Source: Xanthomonas indica (GTDB lineage Bacteria; Pseudomonadota; Gammaproteobacteria; Xanthomonadales; Xanthomonadaceae). From it: DNA of 64,000 nucleotides. The stretch is from positions 1,658,501 to 1,722,500 of the forward strand of contig NZ_CP131914.1 in assembly GCF_040529045.1 (NCBI RefSeq), read 5' to 3'. Below, one piece after another: positions 8,123 to 17,755 of this stretch. Each line of letters starts with the position of its first letter. The stretch's first letter is position 1. Position numbers and translations under genes: made by a program. The notes under the pieces are model-generated. The model worked only from the letters and a program-made list of their open reading frames with translations. It had not been told where the DNA came from and did not search any database.

Positions 8123-8920
8123 CTAGCCCAGCGCCAGCAACTGCGGCTGCAGCGTGGTGAAGATCCGCGCCAGCCGTTGCGCCCAGGCCTGCTGGCCGGC
8201 AGCGTCGGCGATCAGGTCCTGGCGGATCTCCAGTTCCACGTGCGGCAGGCCGCGGCCTTCGCCGTGCACGGGCACCGCGTAGTCGCTGCTGTCGCTGACC
8301 GTGTACGGTGCGTTGTCGCCGACCAGCAGGTCGTCTTCCTCGCGCAGCGCCTGCAGTAGCGCGTGGGCGAAGCGGGTGTCGCGGTGATACAGCACGCCGG
8401 CATGCCAGGGCCGCGGCACGCCGTCCAGCGCCGGGGTGAAGCTGTGCATCATCACCAGCAGGGTGGGCCGCGCGGCGGCGCGGCGCGCGTCCAGTTCGGC
8501 GGCGATGCGCGCGTGGTAGGGCGCGTGCACGGCATCGATGCGCTGCTGCCGCTGCGTCGCCGTGAGCCCGGCGTTGCCCGGCACCACGGTGCGGTCGCTG
8601 ACAGGCGGGATCAGCGTCGGCGAGGTCAGCGGGCGGTTGCAGTCGATCAGCAGCCGCGAGTAGGTCTGCTCGATCGCCCAGGCGTCGAGCAGCGCCGACA
8701 GCGCACGGGTGGTGCCGGCGATGCCGATGTCCCAGCCGATGTGCCGGTCCAGTTCCGCCTGCGCCAGGCCGAGGCCGTGCAGCGCGCACGGCACCGCCTG
8801 CCCGGCGTGGTCGGCCAGCAGCACGAACGGCGAGCTGCCGTGCGGGCGGTGGATGCGGAACACCGCCGGGTCGTCGGCACCCAGCAGCGGCGGCAGGTCG
8901 GAAACGGATGCCTCAGCCAC
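8123..8920 (-). CDS. N-formylglutamate amidohydrolase family protein
   Basis: A 265-residue member of the N-formylglutamate amidohydrolase (FGase) family. The family core FVLLADHAGQAVP, a WDIGIAGTTRALS stretch and the TYSRLLIDCNRP block are visible, as is the MMHSFTP motif with a metal or catalytic histidine. The stand-alone context, without hut genes, argues for a broad N-acyl-amino-acid or formyl hydrolase rather than a dedicated histidine-degradation enzyme. Its start overlaps the end of the Nudix gene by 8 bases. Confidence 0.88.
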   Translation of the reverse strand: MAEASVSDLPPLLGADDPAVFRIHRPHGSSPFVLLADHAGQAVPCALHGLGLAQAELDRHIGWDIGIAGTTRALSALLDAWAIEQTYSRLLIDCNRPLTSPTLIPPVSDRTVVPGNAGLTATQRQQRIDAVHAPYHARIAAELDARRAAARPTLLVMMHSFTPALDGVPRPWHAGVLYHRDTRFAHALLQALREEDDLLVGDNAPYTVSDSSDYAVPVHGEGRGLPHVELEIRQDLIADAAGQQAWAQRLARIFTTLQPQLLALG

Positions 8921-9464
8921 GCGGCGTACCGTCGAGCTCGTGTTCGATCATCCATAGGCCGGCCCACAGCTTCGCGTCCAGCGCGTAGCCTTCGCCCATC
9001 TTCTGCACCAGCCACGCGGCAGCGCGCGTGCGCGGCACCGAATGCACGGTGATGTCCTCGCTGGCGTCGCCGCCGCCATTGCCGACCTTGCGCAGGCCGC
9101 TGGCGCGCACGAACGCGATCTTCTCGTTGCTGGCGCCGGCCGAGGTCGGGCCGATCAGCAGCACCTCGGCGTGGTCGGCGGTCCAGCCGGTCTCCTCCTC
9201 CAGTTCGCGCACTGCCGACACTTCGATCGATTCGCCGGCATCGATGTCGCCGACCAGGCCGGCCGGCATCTCGATGGTGCGCGCCTGCAGCGGCACGCGG
9301 AACTGTTCGACGAACAGCACCTCGTCGTCCGGCGTGACCGCCACGATGATCGCGGCCAGGCCGCCGGCATGCACGCGTTCGGAATACTCCCAGGTGCCGC
9401 GCACGACCATGCGCTGGTACTTGCCTTCGTAGACGACGCGGGGCGGGGAATCATGGCGGGGCAT
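8913..9464 (-). CDS. Nudix hydrolase (ADP-ribose pyrophosphatase type)
   Basis: A 183-residue Nudix protein. The full box GX5EX7REUXEEXGU is present as GESIEVSAVRELEEETGW (about residues 80-98). The N-terminal strand YEGKYQRMVVRGTWEYSER and the segment DDEVLFVEQFRVP resemble ADP-sugar pyrophosphatases, so cleavage of a nucleoside diphosphate derivative is expected. The start MPRHDSPP at 9464 is chosen; the open frame extends to 9731, but that extension is arginine-rich shadow sequence. It is coupled to the following amidohydrolase gene by overlap. Confidence 0.9.
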   Translation of the reverse strand: MPRHDSPPRVVYEGKYQRMVVRGTWEYSERVHAGGLAAIIVAVTPDDEVLFVEQFRVPLQARTIEMPAGLVGDIDAGESIEVSAVRELEEETGWTADHAEVLLIGPTSAGASNEKIAFVRASGLRKVGNGGGDASEDITVHSVPRTRAAAWLVQKMGEGYALDAKLWAGLWMIEHELDGTPRG

Positions 9465-9717
9465 GGGCAGCTCGCAGGTAGCGGAGGAAGAAGGCGCGGT
9501 CGCGCACGGCGCGGTCCGGCGATGCGGTGCAGTGTAGAGCGTGCGATGTGTTTTTGATGCGCGGCCTGCGGTGCGGCGGGCGCGACGCGGAACCGGAGCC
9601 ACGGTGTCCCTGAGCGCCACGGCCTCGGCGCGCCGAGCACTGCGGCTGCCTCTCGCCTCGAAGGGCATCCCCGCGCCGGGCCAGCGGCGCCGTCGCGCGT
9701 GGCGGCGAGCGCGGCGC

Positions 9718-10641
9718 TCAGCCGGCCGCAAGCTCCAGGCCGGCGGCCTGCAGCAGCCGGCGCCGGGTCAGCGGCCCGAAACGCAGCGCCTCGCACAGGC
9801 CCTGCAGCATGGCGGCGTCGGCCGCGCCGCGGGCGAAATCCGCCGCGGCGGTGTGCAGCGGCGCGTCCAGGGCGATGGTGGTCAACTGCCGCCACAGCAG
9901 CGCGTGTTCGCGCTGCTCGCGCAGGCGCACGGCCATCTGCGCGGCACCGCGCAGGCGCAGGAACGCCACTTCGTCGACCCGCGCCAGCAGCGTGTCCAGG
10001 TCGCCGAAATGCGCCAGCAGGATCGCCGCCGACTTGGCGCCGATGCCGGTGACTCCGGGAATGTTGTCGATCGCATCGCCGGTCAACGCCAGATAGTCGG
10101 CGATCTGGTGCGCATGCACGCCGTGGCGTGCCTTGACCCCGGCCGCGCCCCAGCGCTGGCCGCGGCCGTAGTCCCATTGCTCGTCGAATTCCAGCAGCAA
10201 CTGCGACAGGTCCTTGTCGGCGGAGACGATCACGCCGTGGAAGCCGTCGCCGCGCGCGCGATGCAGGGCGCTGCCGATCAGGTCGTCGGCCTCGTAGTCG
10301 TGGTGCGCCAGCACGCCCAGGCCCAAGGCTGCGCACAGCGCCTTGCAGTGCGCGAACTGGCGGCGCAGCGCATCCGGCGCCGGCGCGCGGTTGGCCTTGT
10401 AGGCGGTGTACAGGCGGTGCCGGAAGCAACTGTCCAGCGCTTCGTCGAAGGCGATCACGATGTGCTGCGGGCGTTCGCGCTCGAGCAGGTCGAGCAGGAA
10501 GCGGGCGAAGCCGTGCACTGCGTTGGTCGGCCAGCCCTGCGCGTCCTGGAACTCGTCGGGAATCGAGTGCCAGGCGCGGAACACGTACAGGCTGGCGTCG
10601 ACCAGGTACAGCGGCCGCGACAGGGGCAGGCCTGCGTTCAC
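9718..10641 (-). CDS. 5'-3' exonuclease / flap endonuclease-like protein
   Basis: A 307-residue protein like the 5'-nuclease domain of DNA polymerase I and ExoIX. It has LYLVDASLYVFRAWHS at the N-terminus, FDEALDSCFRHRLYTAYKANR, the acidic metal-binding cluster HHDYEADDLIG and SADKDLSQLL, and the helix-hairpin-helix-like GDAIDNIPGVTGIGAKSA. It has no polymerase domain. A GTG start at 10641 overlaps the stop of the upstream nitroreductase gene by 4 bases (GTGA). It probably processes flaps or RNA primers. Confidence 0.92.
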   Translation of the reverse strand: MNAGLPLSRPLYLVDASLYVFRAWHSIPDEFQDAQGWPTNAVHGFARFLLDLLERERPQHIVIAFDEALDSCFRHRLYTAYKANRAPAPDALRRQFAHCKALCAALGLGVLAHHDYEADDLIGSALHRARGDGFHGVIVSADKDLSQLLLEFDEQWDYGRGQRWGAAGVKARHGVHAHQIADYLALTGDAIDNIPGVTGIGAKSAAILLAHFGDLDTLLARVDEVAFLRLRGAAQMAVRLREQREHALLWRQLTTIALDAPLHTAAADFARGAADAAMLQGLCEALRFGPLTRRRLLQAAGLELAAG

Positions 10642-11213
10642 GGCGTCCAGTCGCTGAGCAGCGCGCGCGGATCCGGCCGCTCGCGCTCCGGGGCGTCGAT
10701 GCCGGCGGTGCCGATGTGAATGAAGCCGGCGACGTGCTCGTGCTCGGCCAAGCCCAGCCGCGCGGTCACTATTTCGTCATAGGCCATCCAGCCGGTCAGC
10801 CATTGCGCGCCGAAGCCATAGGCCTGCGCCGCCTGCAGCAGCGCGAAGCACACCGACCCGGCGGTCAGCCACTGTTCGATTTCCGGCACCTTGTGCCCGC
10901 GCTGCAGGCAGGTGATCACCGCGATCACGACCGGCGCATGCGCGAAGCGTTCGCGGTCCTTTTCCACTGCCGCCGGCGAGGCGCCCGGATCGCGCTGCAC
11001 GGTGCGCTCGGCGAGGATGTCGCCCAATGCCTGGCGCGCCGGGCCGGCGATGCGCAGGAAGCGGAACGGCACCAGCTTTCCGTGATCGGGGACACGAACC
11101 GCCGACTGCAGCATGGCCAGCAGCGTGTCCGCGTCCGGTCCCGGCTCGCCGAGTTGCTTGGATGGCACCGAACGGCGCGCATCCAGCGCTTGCAGCGAAT
11201 GAATTGTGCGCAT
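10638..11213 (-). CDS. Nitroreductase family protein
   Basis: A 191-residue FMN-dependent nitroreductase-fold protein of the short YdjA type. RRSVPSKQLGEPGPD at the N-terminus and the VRVPDHGKLVPFRFLRI block bind FMN and phosphate, and the C-terminal GFGAQWLTGW and GFIHIGT motifs are characteristic. The start MRTIHSLQALD at 11213 begins at the family-like sequence; the upstream open extension is not. It is the first gene of the minus-strand nitroreductase-exonuclease pair and diverges from the first DUF1631 gene. Confidence 0.92.
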   Translation of the reverse strand: MRTIHSLQALDARRSVPSKQLGEPGPDADTLLAMLQSAVRVPDHGKLVPFRFLRIAGPARQALGDILAERTVQRDPGASPAAVEKDRERFAHAPVVIAVITCLQRGHKVPEIEQWLTAGSVCFALLQAAQAYGFGAQWLTGWMAYDEIVTARLGLAEHEHVAGFIHIGTAGIDAPERERPDPRALLSDWTP

Positions 11214-11368
11214 AGTCTCGATTCCGTGGGGCGGGCGCGAAATTATAGTCGCGCGCTCGCAGGCGGCAGCGGATGCCGCAGTTACACGGACAATCACGTT
11301 GCGTTGCTGATCTGCCGCTAGCTTCCGAATTGACGTCGGTCTCACTGCTGCCTGCGTATCACACTGCC

Positions 11369-13600
11369 ATGACCCTTGCTGAATACGCTGAAGAGTTGTC
11401 GCCCAGCCGCAACGCGGATCTGCTCGAGCAGGTCCGGGATGTGGTGTCGGTCCCGCTCGCCGGTGCCTTCGGCGAGGTGCTGGATGTGCTGGCCGAGGCG
11501 CTGTTCCGCATGGCCGAGCGCGCCGGGCCGACCCAGAACGACTATTTCGAGGCGATCCAGCTGCTGCGCCAGCAGCGCGAGCCGATCGCCGCGCGTTTCC
11601 GTGCGCACCTGGCCCAGGCCTGGCAGGCACTGGAGGCCGGTCGCCCGCTGTCGGTGGAGCGCAGCCTGGCGCGCGAACGCGGCGATCTGAGCCTGGTCTC
11701 GGAGCAGGAACTGGACGTGCGCCTGGCGGTGCGCAACCTGGCCGGCGCGATCCAGCACCGCTGGCGGCCGGAACTGATGCGGCTGAACCGGTTCCTCGGC
11801 TTCATCGCCGGCGGCCAGCGCATCGATGCCGACAACAACCCGTTCGGCCCCGAGCACGTGGGCGCGGCGGTGTACGCGGCGCTGCACGGGCTGGTGCTGG
11901 CACCGCAGGTGCAACTGGCGATCGTCAAGATCTGCGAGCAGGAACTGCAGGAACGCGTCGGCGAGCTGTATGCGCAACTGGAGCAGCGCCTGAACCAGGT
12001 TGCGCGCGCCCGCGCCCTGCCCAGCGGACGCCCGCGCCGCCGCGCCATCCCGCGCCTGGGCGCGAGCGAGGACGAGGCGGCGCCGGACTGGATCAGCCGC
12101 TTCTTCGAGAACTGGGAAACCGCCGCGCCGCTGTCGGCGGCGCAGCGCCGTGCCGCGCGCGCGCTAGATGCGCATGCGCGCAACGAGCAGGACGTCCTGC
12201 CGCCGGCGCTGCGCGCGCTGCTGCACGAGGCGCAGCCGGACGCGGACGCGGGCGATGGGCGGCGCTGCCTGTCGCCGCGCGAGGTGCTGTCGGTGCTGTC
12301 GCTGCTGCAGACCATGCCCCTGGCCGGGTTCGCCGCCGTCTGCGAGCACGGCGGGCCGCTGGCCCAGGGCCTGCGCCGCCAGATCGCCGGTGTCGGCGCC
12401 TCGCTCGGTCTGGATCCGGCGAGCACCTGCCTGGACCCGGCCGACGCCGACACGCTGGATCTGGTCGGCCTGCTGTTCGACGTGATGCTCGAGGAATGCG
12501 TGCTGCAGCCGGCGCAGCGCGAACTGCTGGGCCAGATGCTGGTGCCGATGGCCAAGGTTGCGCTGATCGACGGCCGCCTGTTCGTGCGCGACGGGCATCC
12601 TGCGCGGCGTCTGCTCAACCTGCTGGCCGACGCCTGCGACGGCAATGCCGGCAGCACCGGCCCGGAGCAGGCGCTGCTGGCGCAGGCGCAGGCGGCGGTG
12701 GAGCGGGTGGTGCGCGATTTCGACGAGCACCTGGCGGTGTTCCTGGCGCTGGAGGCCGAGTTCGGCAGCGCTTACGAGCAGTACCGGCGCCGGGTGGAGA
12801 TCGCCGAGCGCCGCGCGTCCGAACTGCAGCGGGCGGAGGAGCGCCGCGAGGTCGCCCGCCAGCGCGCCGCGCAGGCCGTGCACGAACTGCTGCAGCAGGC
12901 CAGCGACGACCTGATCCTGCCGCCGCCGATCGATGCCTTCCTGCGCCAGTCCTGGTGCCAGTACGTGCAGCAGTCGGCCCTGCGCGACGACGGCCAGGGC
13001 AGCGCGCTCGCCGCGGCGCTGGCGCTGGGCGATGCGGTGCTGGCGCAGTGCCGCCAGGCCCAGGCCGGTGCGGCGCCGCTGGAGGGCTGGCTGCAGCCGC
13101 AGCGCGCCGAGCTGACCCGGCTGTGGACCAGCATCGGCCTGGACGCGGCGGCCGCCGAGGCCGCCTGGCAGTCCCTGCACACCGCGTTGGACGACCTGGC
13201 GCACGCGCGGCCGTTGCAGGCCGCGCTGCCCGTGGCCAGCGTGGAGGCGCCCGAGCCGCCTGCCGCCGAGACCGTGCCGGCGCTGCCGGAGCCGGCCCAG
13301 CCCACCGATTTCGACCACATCACCGCCGATTACTTCCGCACCCTGCCGCTGGGCACCTGGCTGGATTTCGTCGATCGCGAAGGCCGGGTGCAGCCCGGCA
13401 AGCTGACCTGGGTGAGTCCGATCTCGGCGCGCCTGCTGTTCGTCAACCGTCGCGGCGGGCGCCTGTGCGTCGCCTCGGCCGAGGCGCTGGCGGTGATGGC
13501 GCGGCTGGACCGGCTGCGCCTGCATCGCGACGACGACGCCTTCTACAGCGCCATGCAGGGCGCGGTCGACCGTCTGGAACGGGTGGCGGTCGCGGCCTGA
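11369..13600 (+). CDS. DUF1631 family protein (first of two tandem paralogues)
   Basis: A 743-residue cytoplasmic protein of unknown function, mostly alpha-helical. Family blocks include NPFGPEHVGAAVYAAL (about 165-180), LVGLLFDVMLEE, a HPARRLLNLLADACDGN segment, and a long coiled region of ERRASELQRAEERREVARQRA type. The C-terminal segment GTWLDFVDREGRVQPGKL, continuing TWVSPISARLLFVNRRG, has the look of a small beta-barrel (PilZ-like), but no clear RxxxR c-di-GMP motif is visible. The start MTLAEYAEEL is chosen by content; an in-frame ATG at 11273 would add 32 residues. The second copy begins 213 bases downstream. Confidence 0.88.
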   Translation: MTLAEYAEELSPSRNADLLEQVRDVVSVPLAGAFGEVLDVLAEALFRMAERAGPTQNDYFEAIQLLRQQREPIAARFRAHLAQAWQALEAGRPLSVERSLARERGDLSLVSEQELDVRLAVRNLAGAIQHRWRPELMRLNRFLGFIAGGQRIDADNNPFGPEHVGAAVYAALHGLVLAPQVQLAIVKICEQELQERVGELYAQLEQRLNQVARARALPSGRPRRRAIPRLGASEDEAAPDWISRFFENWETAAPLSAAQRRAARALDAHARNEQDVLPPALRALLHEAQPDADAGDGRRCLSPREVLSVLSLLQTMPLAGFAAVCEHGGPLAQGLRRQIAGVGASLGLDPASTCLDPADADTLDLVGLLFDVMLEECVLQPAQRELLGQMLVPMAKVALIDGRLFVRDGHPARRLLNLLADACDGNAGSTGPEQALLAQAQAAVERVVRDFDEHLAVFLALEAEFGSAYEQYRRRVEIAERRASELQRAEERREVARQRAAQAVHELLQQASDDLILPPPIDAFLRQSWCQYVQQSALRDDGQGSALAAALALGDAVLAQCRQAQAGAAPLEGWLQPQRAELTRLWTSIGLDAAAAEAAWQSLHTALDDLAHARPLQAALPVASVEAPEPPAAETVPALPEPAQPTDFDHITADYFRTLPLGTWLDFVDREGRVQPGKLTWVSPISARLLFVNRRGGRLCVASAEALAVMARLDRLRLHRDDDAFYSAMQGAVDRLERVAVAA

Positions 13601-13813
13601 GTGGGGCGTATTCAGGCCGCGCTGCACGCGCGGTTACGCTGCCACGCCCTACGATCCTGCGCGGTGTCACGTTCTGGAGCGAGAAATGCGTAGCCCATCA
13701 CGGTCGACATTCAGCTACCTTGCCTACCATGCAGGAGCGGAAACAGGGGCCGCGTCTGTTCGTCCTCCACCATTCTTCTATCTGGCGCCGTCCATGGCGC
13801 GGAGCCGTCGCGC

Positions 13814-16129
13814 ATGAGTTTCAGCCCCAGCCCGCACGCACACCCGGCGCGTGATCCGCGCCTGTTGACGCAGGCGCGCGAGGGCATGCTGCCGGTGCTG
13901 GGCCAGGCCTTCGCCGCGGCGCTGGCGCATTTCGACGATGTGCTGTTCGACCGCGCCGAGAGCGCCGGCGCGTCGCAGCTGCTATTTCTGGACGGCATGC
14001 GCGAACTGCGGCGCCGCCGCGACGAGATCGCCGCGCGCTTCCGCGCGCAACTGCACACCGCCTGGGAGGCGCTGGAGGCCGGCGCGCCGCTGTCGGCCGA
14101 GGTCGCCCTGGCCGGCTACGGGCAGGGCCTGAGCCTGATCTCCGAACACGAACTGGAATCGCGGCTGGCGGTGCGCAACCTGGCCAGCGTGCTGCTGCGC
14201 GAGTGGAAGCCGGTGCTGACCCGCATCGACCGGCGCCTGGGCTGGATCGCCGGCGGCCTGGAACTGGATGCGGACACCAATCCGATCGGCCCCGAACACA
14301 TCGGCGTGGCCGTGCATGCCGCGTTCTCCACCAGCGACCTGGCCCCGGAAGTGCGGCTGGTGCTGATCAAGCTGTGCGAGCGCGACTTCACCGCCGGGGT
14401 CGGCAAGCTCTACCAGGACCTGGACGACAGCCTGGCCCAGGCCGGGGTGATGCCGGAGATCTCGCGGCCACGGACGCCGCCGCCGCGGCGCACGCCGCCA
14501 CCGGAGCAACGCCCGCCGCGCGAGCCCGGCGCGCCGGCCGATGCCGGCGTCGGTGCCGAGCTGGGCGAGGAGGAAGAACACTACGCGCCGGCCTGGGCCA
14601 ACCGCTTCGTCAACCGGTGGGCCGAGCGCCGCGGCAGCCTGCAGGCCGGCGAGCGCTACGAGGGCGCCGAGGCGCGCCTGCCCGGCGGCAGCCAGGGCGT
14701 GTTGCTGGAGGCGCTGCACGAGCTGCTGCAGCAGACCCGCAACGCGCGCGAGAGCGCCACGTCCGCGGCGACCGCCGCGGTCGGCCAGCAGCGGCCGCTG
14801 AGCCAGCGCGAGATGATGTCGGTGCTCTCGCTGCTGCAGGCCACGCCCAGCGCCACGCTGCGCGCGGCGATCGGCGACGACAGCGAGTCGCTGGCGCAGC
14901 GGCTCAAGAGCGAGGTGCTGTCCAACGCCACCCAGTTCGGCGTGGACCCGGCGCATGCACGGCTGGATCCGGTCGACGAGGACGCGATCGACCTGGTCGG
15001 CATGCTGTTCGACGTGATGCTCGACGAGCGCGACCTGGAAGGCCGCTCGCGCGAACTGATCGGCCGGCTGGTGGTGCCGTTCGTCAAGGTCGCGCTGCTG
15101 GACCGGCGCATGTTCGTGCAGAAGACCCACCCGGCGCGGCGCCTGCTCAACTCGCTGGCCGAGGCCTGCGAGGGCAACACCGGCGAGAGCCAGGCCGAGC
15201 GCGTGCTGATGGGCAAGGTCGAGGAGATCATCGACCGGCTGGTGGCCGAGTTCAACGAGAACCTGGCGATCTTCCTGACCCTGGAAGAGGAATTCCGCGA
15301 TTTCCTGATGCAGCATCGCCGCCGCATCGAGATCGCCGAGCGCCGCGCCGCCGAGACCCAGCGCGGCCAGGAGAAGCTGGAACTGGCGCGGCAGCGCGCC
15401 GACGCAGAATTGCAGGTGCGCCTGCAGGGCCGGCAGTTGCCGCAGGCGCTGCAGGATTTCCTGCGCCAGCCGTGGCAGCACCACCTGACCATGGCGATGC
15501 TGCGCGAAGGCGAGGGCGGTCCCGGCGTGCGCGATGCGCTGGCGCTGGCCGACGGCCTGCTCGAGGAAGCCGCCGAGGCGCAGCGGCACATCGTCGGCAA
15601 GCCCTGGTTGCAGGCCTGGCAGGGCGCGTTGCAGCGCGTCTTCGCCAGCGTCGGCCTGCATGCCGAGGCGGCCGCGGCGGCGATCGATGCGCTGCACGAC
15701 ACGCTGCAGGCGGTGGCCGAACTGCGCCCGGAACTGGAGCGGCCGCTGCCGGAACTGCCGCAGGTGGCGCTGCCGCAGCCGCCGGTGCAGGAGGCGCAGC
15801 CGGTGGAGGTGGCGCCGCCGCAGACCATGGACGATTTCGACAACGCCGATGCCGACCGCTTCCGCGCGATGCCGATCGGCACCTGGCTGGATTTCGTCGA
15901 CCGCGACGGCAAGATGCAGGCCGGCAAGCTGTCGTGGGTGAGCCCGATCTCGTCGCGGCTGCTGTTCGTCAACCGGCGCGGCGTGCGCTTCTGCGTGGCC
16001 TCGCCGGAAGAGCTGGCGGTGATGGTGCGGCTGGGCCGGCTGCGCGCCCACGTCGACGACGGCGCCTTCGACAGCGCCATGCAGGGCGTGATCGACCGCC
16101 TGGATCCGCATAGCGCGACCTTGCACTGA
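13814..16129 (+). CDS. DUF1631 family protein (second tandem paralogue)
   Basis: A 771-residue paralogue of the preceding gene with the same block order: NPIGPEHIGVAVHAAF, LVGMLFDVMLDE, HPARRLLNSLAEACEGN, a charged coiled segment, and an almost identical C-terminal beta segment GTWLDFVDRDGKMQAGKL followed by SWVSPISSRLLFVNRRG. It differs by a Pro/Arg/Glu-rich linker at about residues 215-255. The start MSFSPSPHAHP is the only good one and lies close to the 5' limit of similarity. Function is unknown. The pairing suggests duplication followed by divergence, and possibly a hetero-oligomer. Confidence 0.88.
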   Translation: MSFSPSPHAHPARDPRLLTQAREGMLPVLGQAFAAALAHFDDVLFDRAESAGASQLLFLDGMRELRRRRDEIAARFRAQLHTAWEALEAGAPLSAEVALAGYGQGLSLISEHELESRLAVRNLASVLLREWKPVLTRIDRRLGWIAGGLELDADTNPIGPEHIGVAVHAAFSTSDLAPEVRLVLIKLCERDFTAGVGKLYQDLDDSLAQAGVMPEISRPRTPPPRRTPPPEQRPPREPGAPADAGVGAELGEEEEHYAPAWANRFVNRWAERRGSLQAGERYEGAEARLPGGSQGVLLEALHELLQQTRNARESATSAATAAVGQQRPLSQREMMSVLSLLQATPSATLRAAIGDDSESLAQRLKSEVLSNATQFGVDPAHARLDPVDEDAIDLVGMLFDVMLDERDLEGRSRELIGRLVVPFVKVALLDRRMFVQKTHPARRLLNSLAEACEGNTGESQAERVLMGKVEEIIDRLVAEFNENLAIFLTLEEEFRDFLMQHRRRIEIAERRAAETQRGQEKLELARQRADAELQVRLQGRQLPQALQDFLRQPWQHHLTMAMLREGEGGPGVRDALALADGLLEEAAEAQRHIVGKPWLQAWQGALQRVFASVGLHAEAAAAAIDALHDTLQAVAELRPELERPLPELPQVALPQPPVQEAQPVEVAPPQTMDDFDNADADRFRAMPIGTWLDFVDRDGKMQAGKLSWVSPISSRLLFVNRRGVRFCVASPEELAVMVRLGRLRAHVDDGAFDSAMQGVIDRLDPHSATLH

Positions 16130-16675
16130 GGGCACCGTGGCGGCGCGGGCGATTGCGGCCGTGGCCTCGCGCGTGTCACATGCAGCTCGGCTGCCCGTAT
16201 TGGCGGCGTCAGCGCATCACGAACCCTGCGCTTCTGTCGGCTGTTAGCCGGCAGGCCATCGCGATCGTAGGAACGGCTTCCACCGCGACGGGCATTCCCG
16301 GGAATGCCCGTCGCAACTCAAGCCGTTCCTATCCGTGGGCATTACCTAGCTCCAGGAGGTTGCCTCCGTCGCGAACGGGTTTCCTCGCTCTGCCGGTCGC
16401 GGCTGACGCCGCGCCTGCGCACCATCGATCCACGTTGGTCATCGCATTCGGCGATGCGCGTTTGCTGGCAAGCCGCGTCACATCCGACTCGGCGAGGCGC
16501 CCGGCCGCCATCGTCAGAGCGTGCGCCTGCACCGACGCGACCCGCAGGGGTGCCATCGCGTCCGTATCGCCAGCGCGCCTGTCCACCGACGCCCGCCTGG
16601 CGGGCGGCGTGCCTCCACCTGGCGTTAGGACCCTGTAGGATCGGCGCGGACGACGGGCAAGGCACGGGGAATCGC
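16130..16675. other. 546-base intergenic region with a long palindrome, upstream of pntAA
   Basis: No coding sequence was recognised. The region contains an inverted-repeat element at 16267-16332 (listed separately). The remainder is GC-rich and without recognisable motifs; the pntAA promoter must lie here. Confidence 0.6.
16267..16332. repeat. Palindromic Xanthomonas-type element with a 30-bp perfect palindrome
   Basis: Outer arms GTAGGAACGGCTT and AAGCCGTTCCTA flank a perfect 30-bp palindrome at 16285-16314 (left half GCGACGGGCATTCCC). It is a two-armed version of the GTAGGAGCGGCTTCAGCCGC family found elsewhere in the window. Confidence 0.8.
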
Positions 16676-17755
16676 ATGGCAGTGCAGGTGCTGGTGGTGA
16701 AGGAGTCGGCGCAGGGCGAACGCCGCGTGGCGGCCACGCCGGAGACGGTCAAGAAATTGGTCGCGCTGGGCGCGCAGGCGCGGGTCGAGCCGCAAGCGGG
16801 GGTGTCGGCCGGGTTCGTCGATGACGCGTATCTGGCCGCTGGCGCCAGCCTGGCCGATGCCGACAGCCCGGCGCAGGCGGATCTGGTGCTGTGCGTGCAG
16901 CCGCTGCCGGCGCTGGCGCTGGAGCAGCTCAAGGAAGGCGCCTGCGTGGTCGGCATCCTGCAGCCGCAGGCCGATCCGGCGCGTGCGGCGGCATTGCAGG
17001 CCCGGCAACTGGTTGCCTTCCCGTTGGAACGGCTGCCGCGCACCACCCGCGCGCAGGCGATGGACGTACTCAGCTCGCAGGCCGGCATGGCCGGTTACAA
17101 GGCGACTCTGATCGCCGCGCAGTTGGCGCCGCGCTTCTTCCCGATGCTGACCACCGCGGCCGGCACCATCCGCCCGTCCAAGGTGCTGATCGTCGGTGCC
17201 GGCGTGGCCGGCCTGCAGGCCATCGCCACCGCCAAGCGTCTGGGCGCGCAGGTGGAGGGCTTCGACGTGCGCCCGGAAACCCGCGAGCAGATCGAATCGC
17301 TGGGCGGCAAGTTCCTCGACCTCGGGGTCAGCGCCGCCGGCGAGGGCGGCTACGCGCGGCAACTCACCGACGACGAACGCGCGGAGCAGCAGCGCCGCCT
17401 AGCCGAGCACCTGAAGGGCATCGACGTGGTGGTGTGCACCGCCGCGGTGCCGGGGCGGCCGGCGCCGAAGATCCTCAGCGCGGCGATGGTCGCCGGGATG
17501 AAGCCCGGCAGCGTGGTGGTGGACCTGGCCGCCGAGACCGGCGGCAACTGCGAACTGACCCGGCCTGGCGAGACCCTCGAACACGCCGGCGTGACCATCG
17601 CCGGTCCGCTGGACCTGGCCAGCATGGGCGCGGTGCATGCCAGCGAAATGTACGCGCGCAACGTCTACAACTTCGTCGCCCTGTTCCTGAAGGACGGCGC
17701 GATCGCCTACGACTGGAACGACGAACTGCTGGCGAAGACGCGCTGGACGGCGTGA
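16676..17755 (+). CDS. pntAA: NAD(P) transhydrogenase subunit alpha, NAD(H)-binding part
   Basis: A 359-residue domain I of the proton-translocating transhydrogenase (PntA part 1). It binds NAD(H) and transfers hydride to NADP in PntB. MAVQVLVVKES begins the alanine dehydrogenase/PntA N-terminal domain. The Rossmann motif VLIVGAGVAGLQAIATAKRLGA lies at about residues 167-188, followed by GFDVRPETREQIESLGG and the mobile-loop-like GGYARQLTDDE. It lacks the membrane domain, which is encoded separately at 19702. The start at 16676 is well defined by the family N-terminus. The partner genes lie 1.9 kb downstream, beyond an opposite-strand sigma-factor operon. Confidence 0.94.
   Translation: MAVQVLVVKESAQGERRVAATPETVKKLVALGAQARVEPQAGVSAGFVDDAYLAAGASLADADSPAQADLVLCVQPLPALALEQLKEGACVVGILQPQADPARAAALQARQLVAFPLERLPRTTRAQAMDVLSSQAGMAGYKATLIAAQLAPRFFPMLTTAAGTIRPSKVLIVGAGVAGLQAIATAKRLGAQVEGFDVRPETREQIESLGGKFLDLGVSAAGEGGYARQLTDDERAEQQRRLAEHLKGIDVVVCTAAVPGRPAPKILSAAMVAGMKPGSVVVDLAAETGGNCELTRPGETLEHAGVTIAGPLDLASMGAVHASEMYARNVYNFVALFLKDGAIAYDWNDELLAKTRWTA

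Noticed and set aside
14203-16113. Overlapping plus-strand frame inside the second DUF1631 gene
   Set aside because: It is a +1 shadow rich in Arg, Gly and Ala with no start signal; the main frame has family motifs throughout.
16304-16675. N-terminal extension of pntAA to 16304
   Set aside because: The added residues translate the palindromic repeat region and lack family similarity; the start at 16676 matches the PntA N-terminus.
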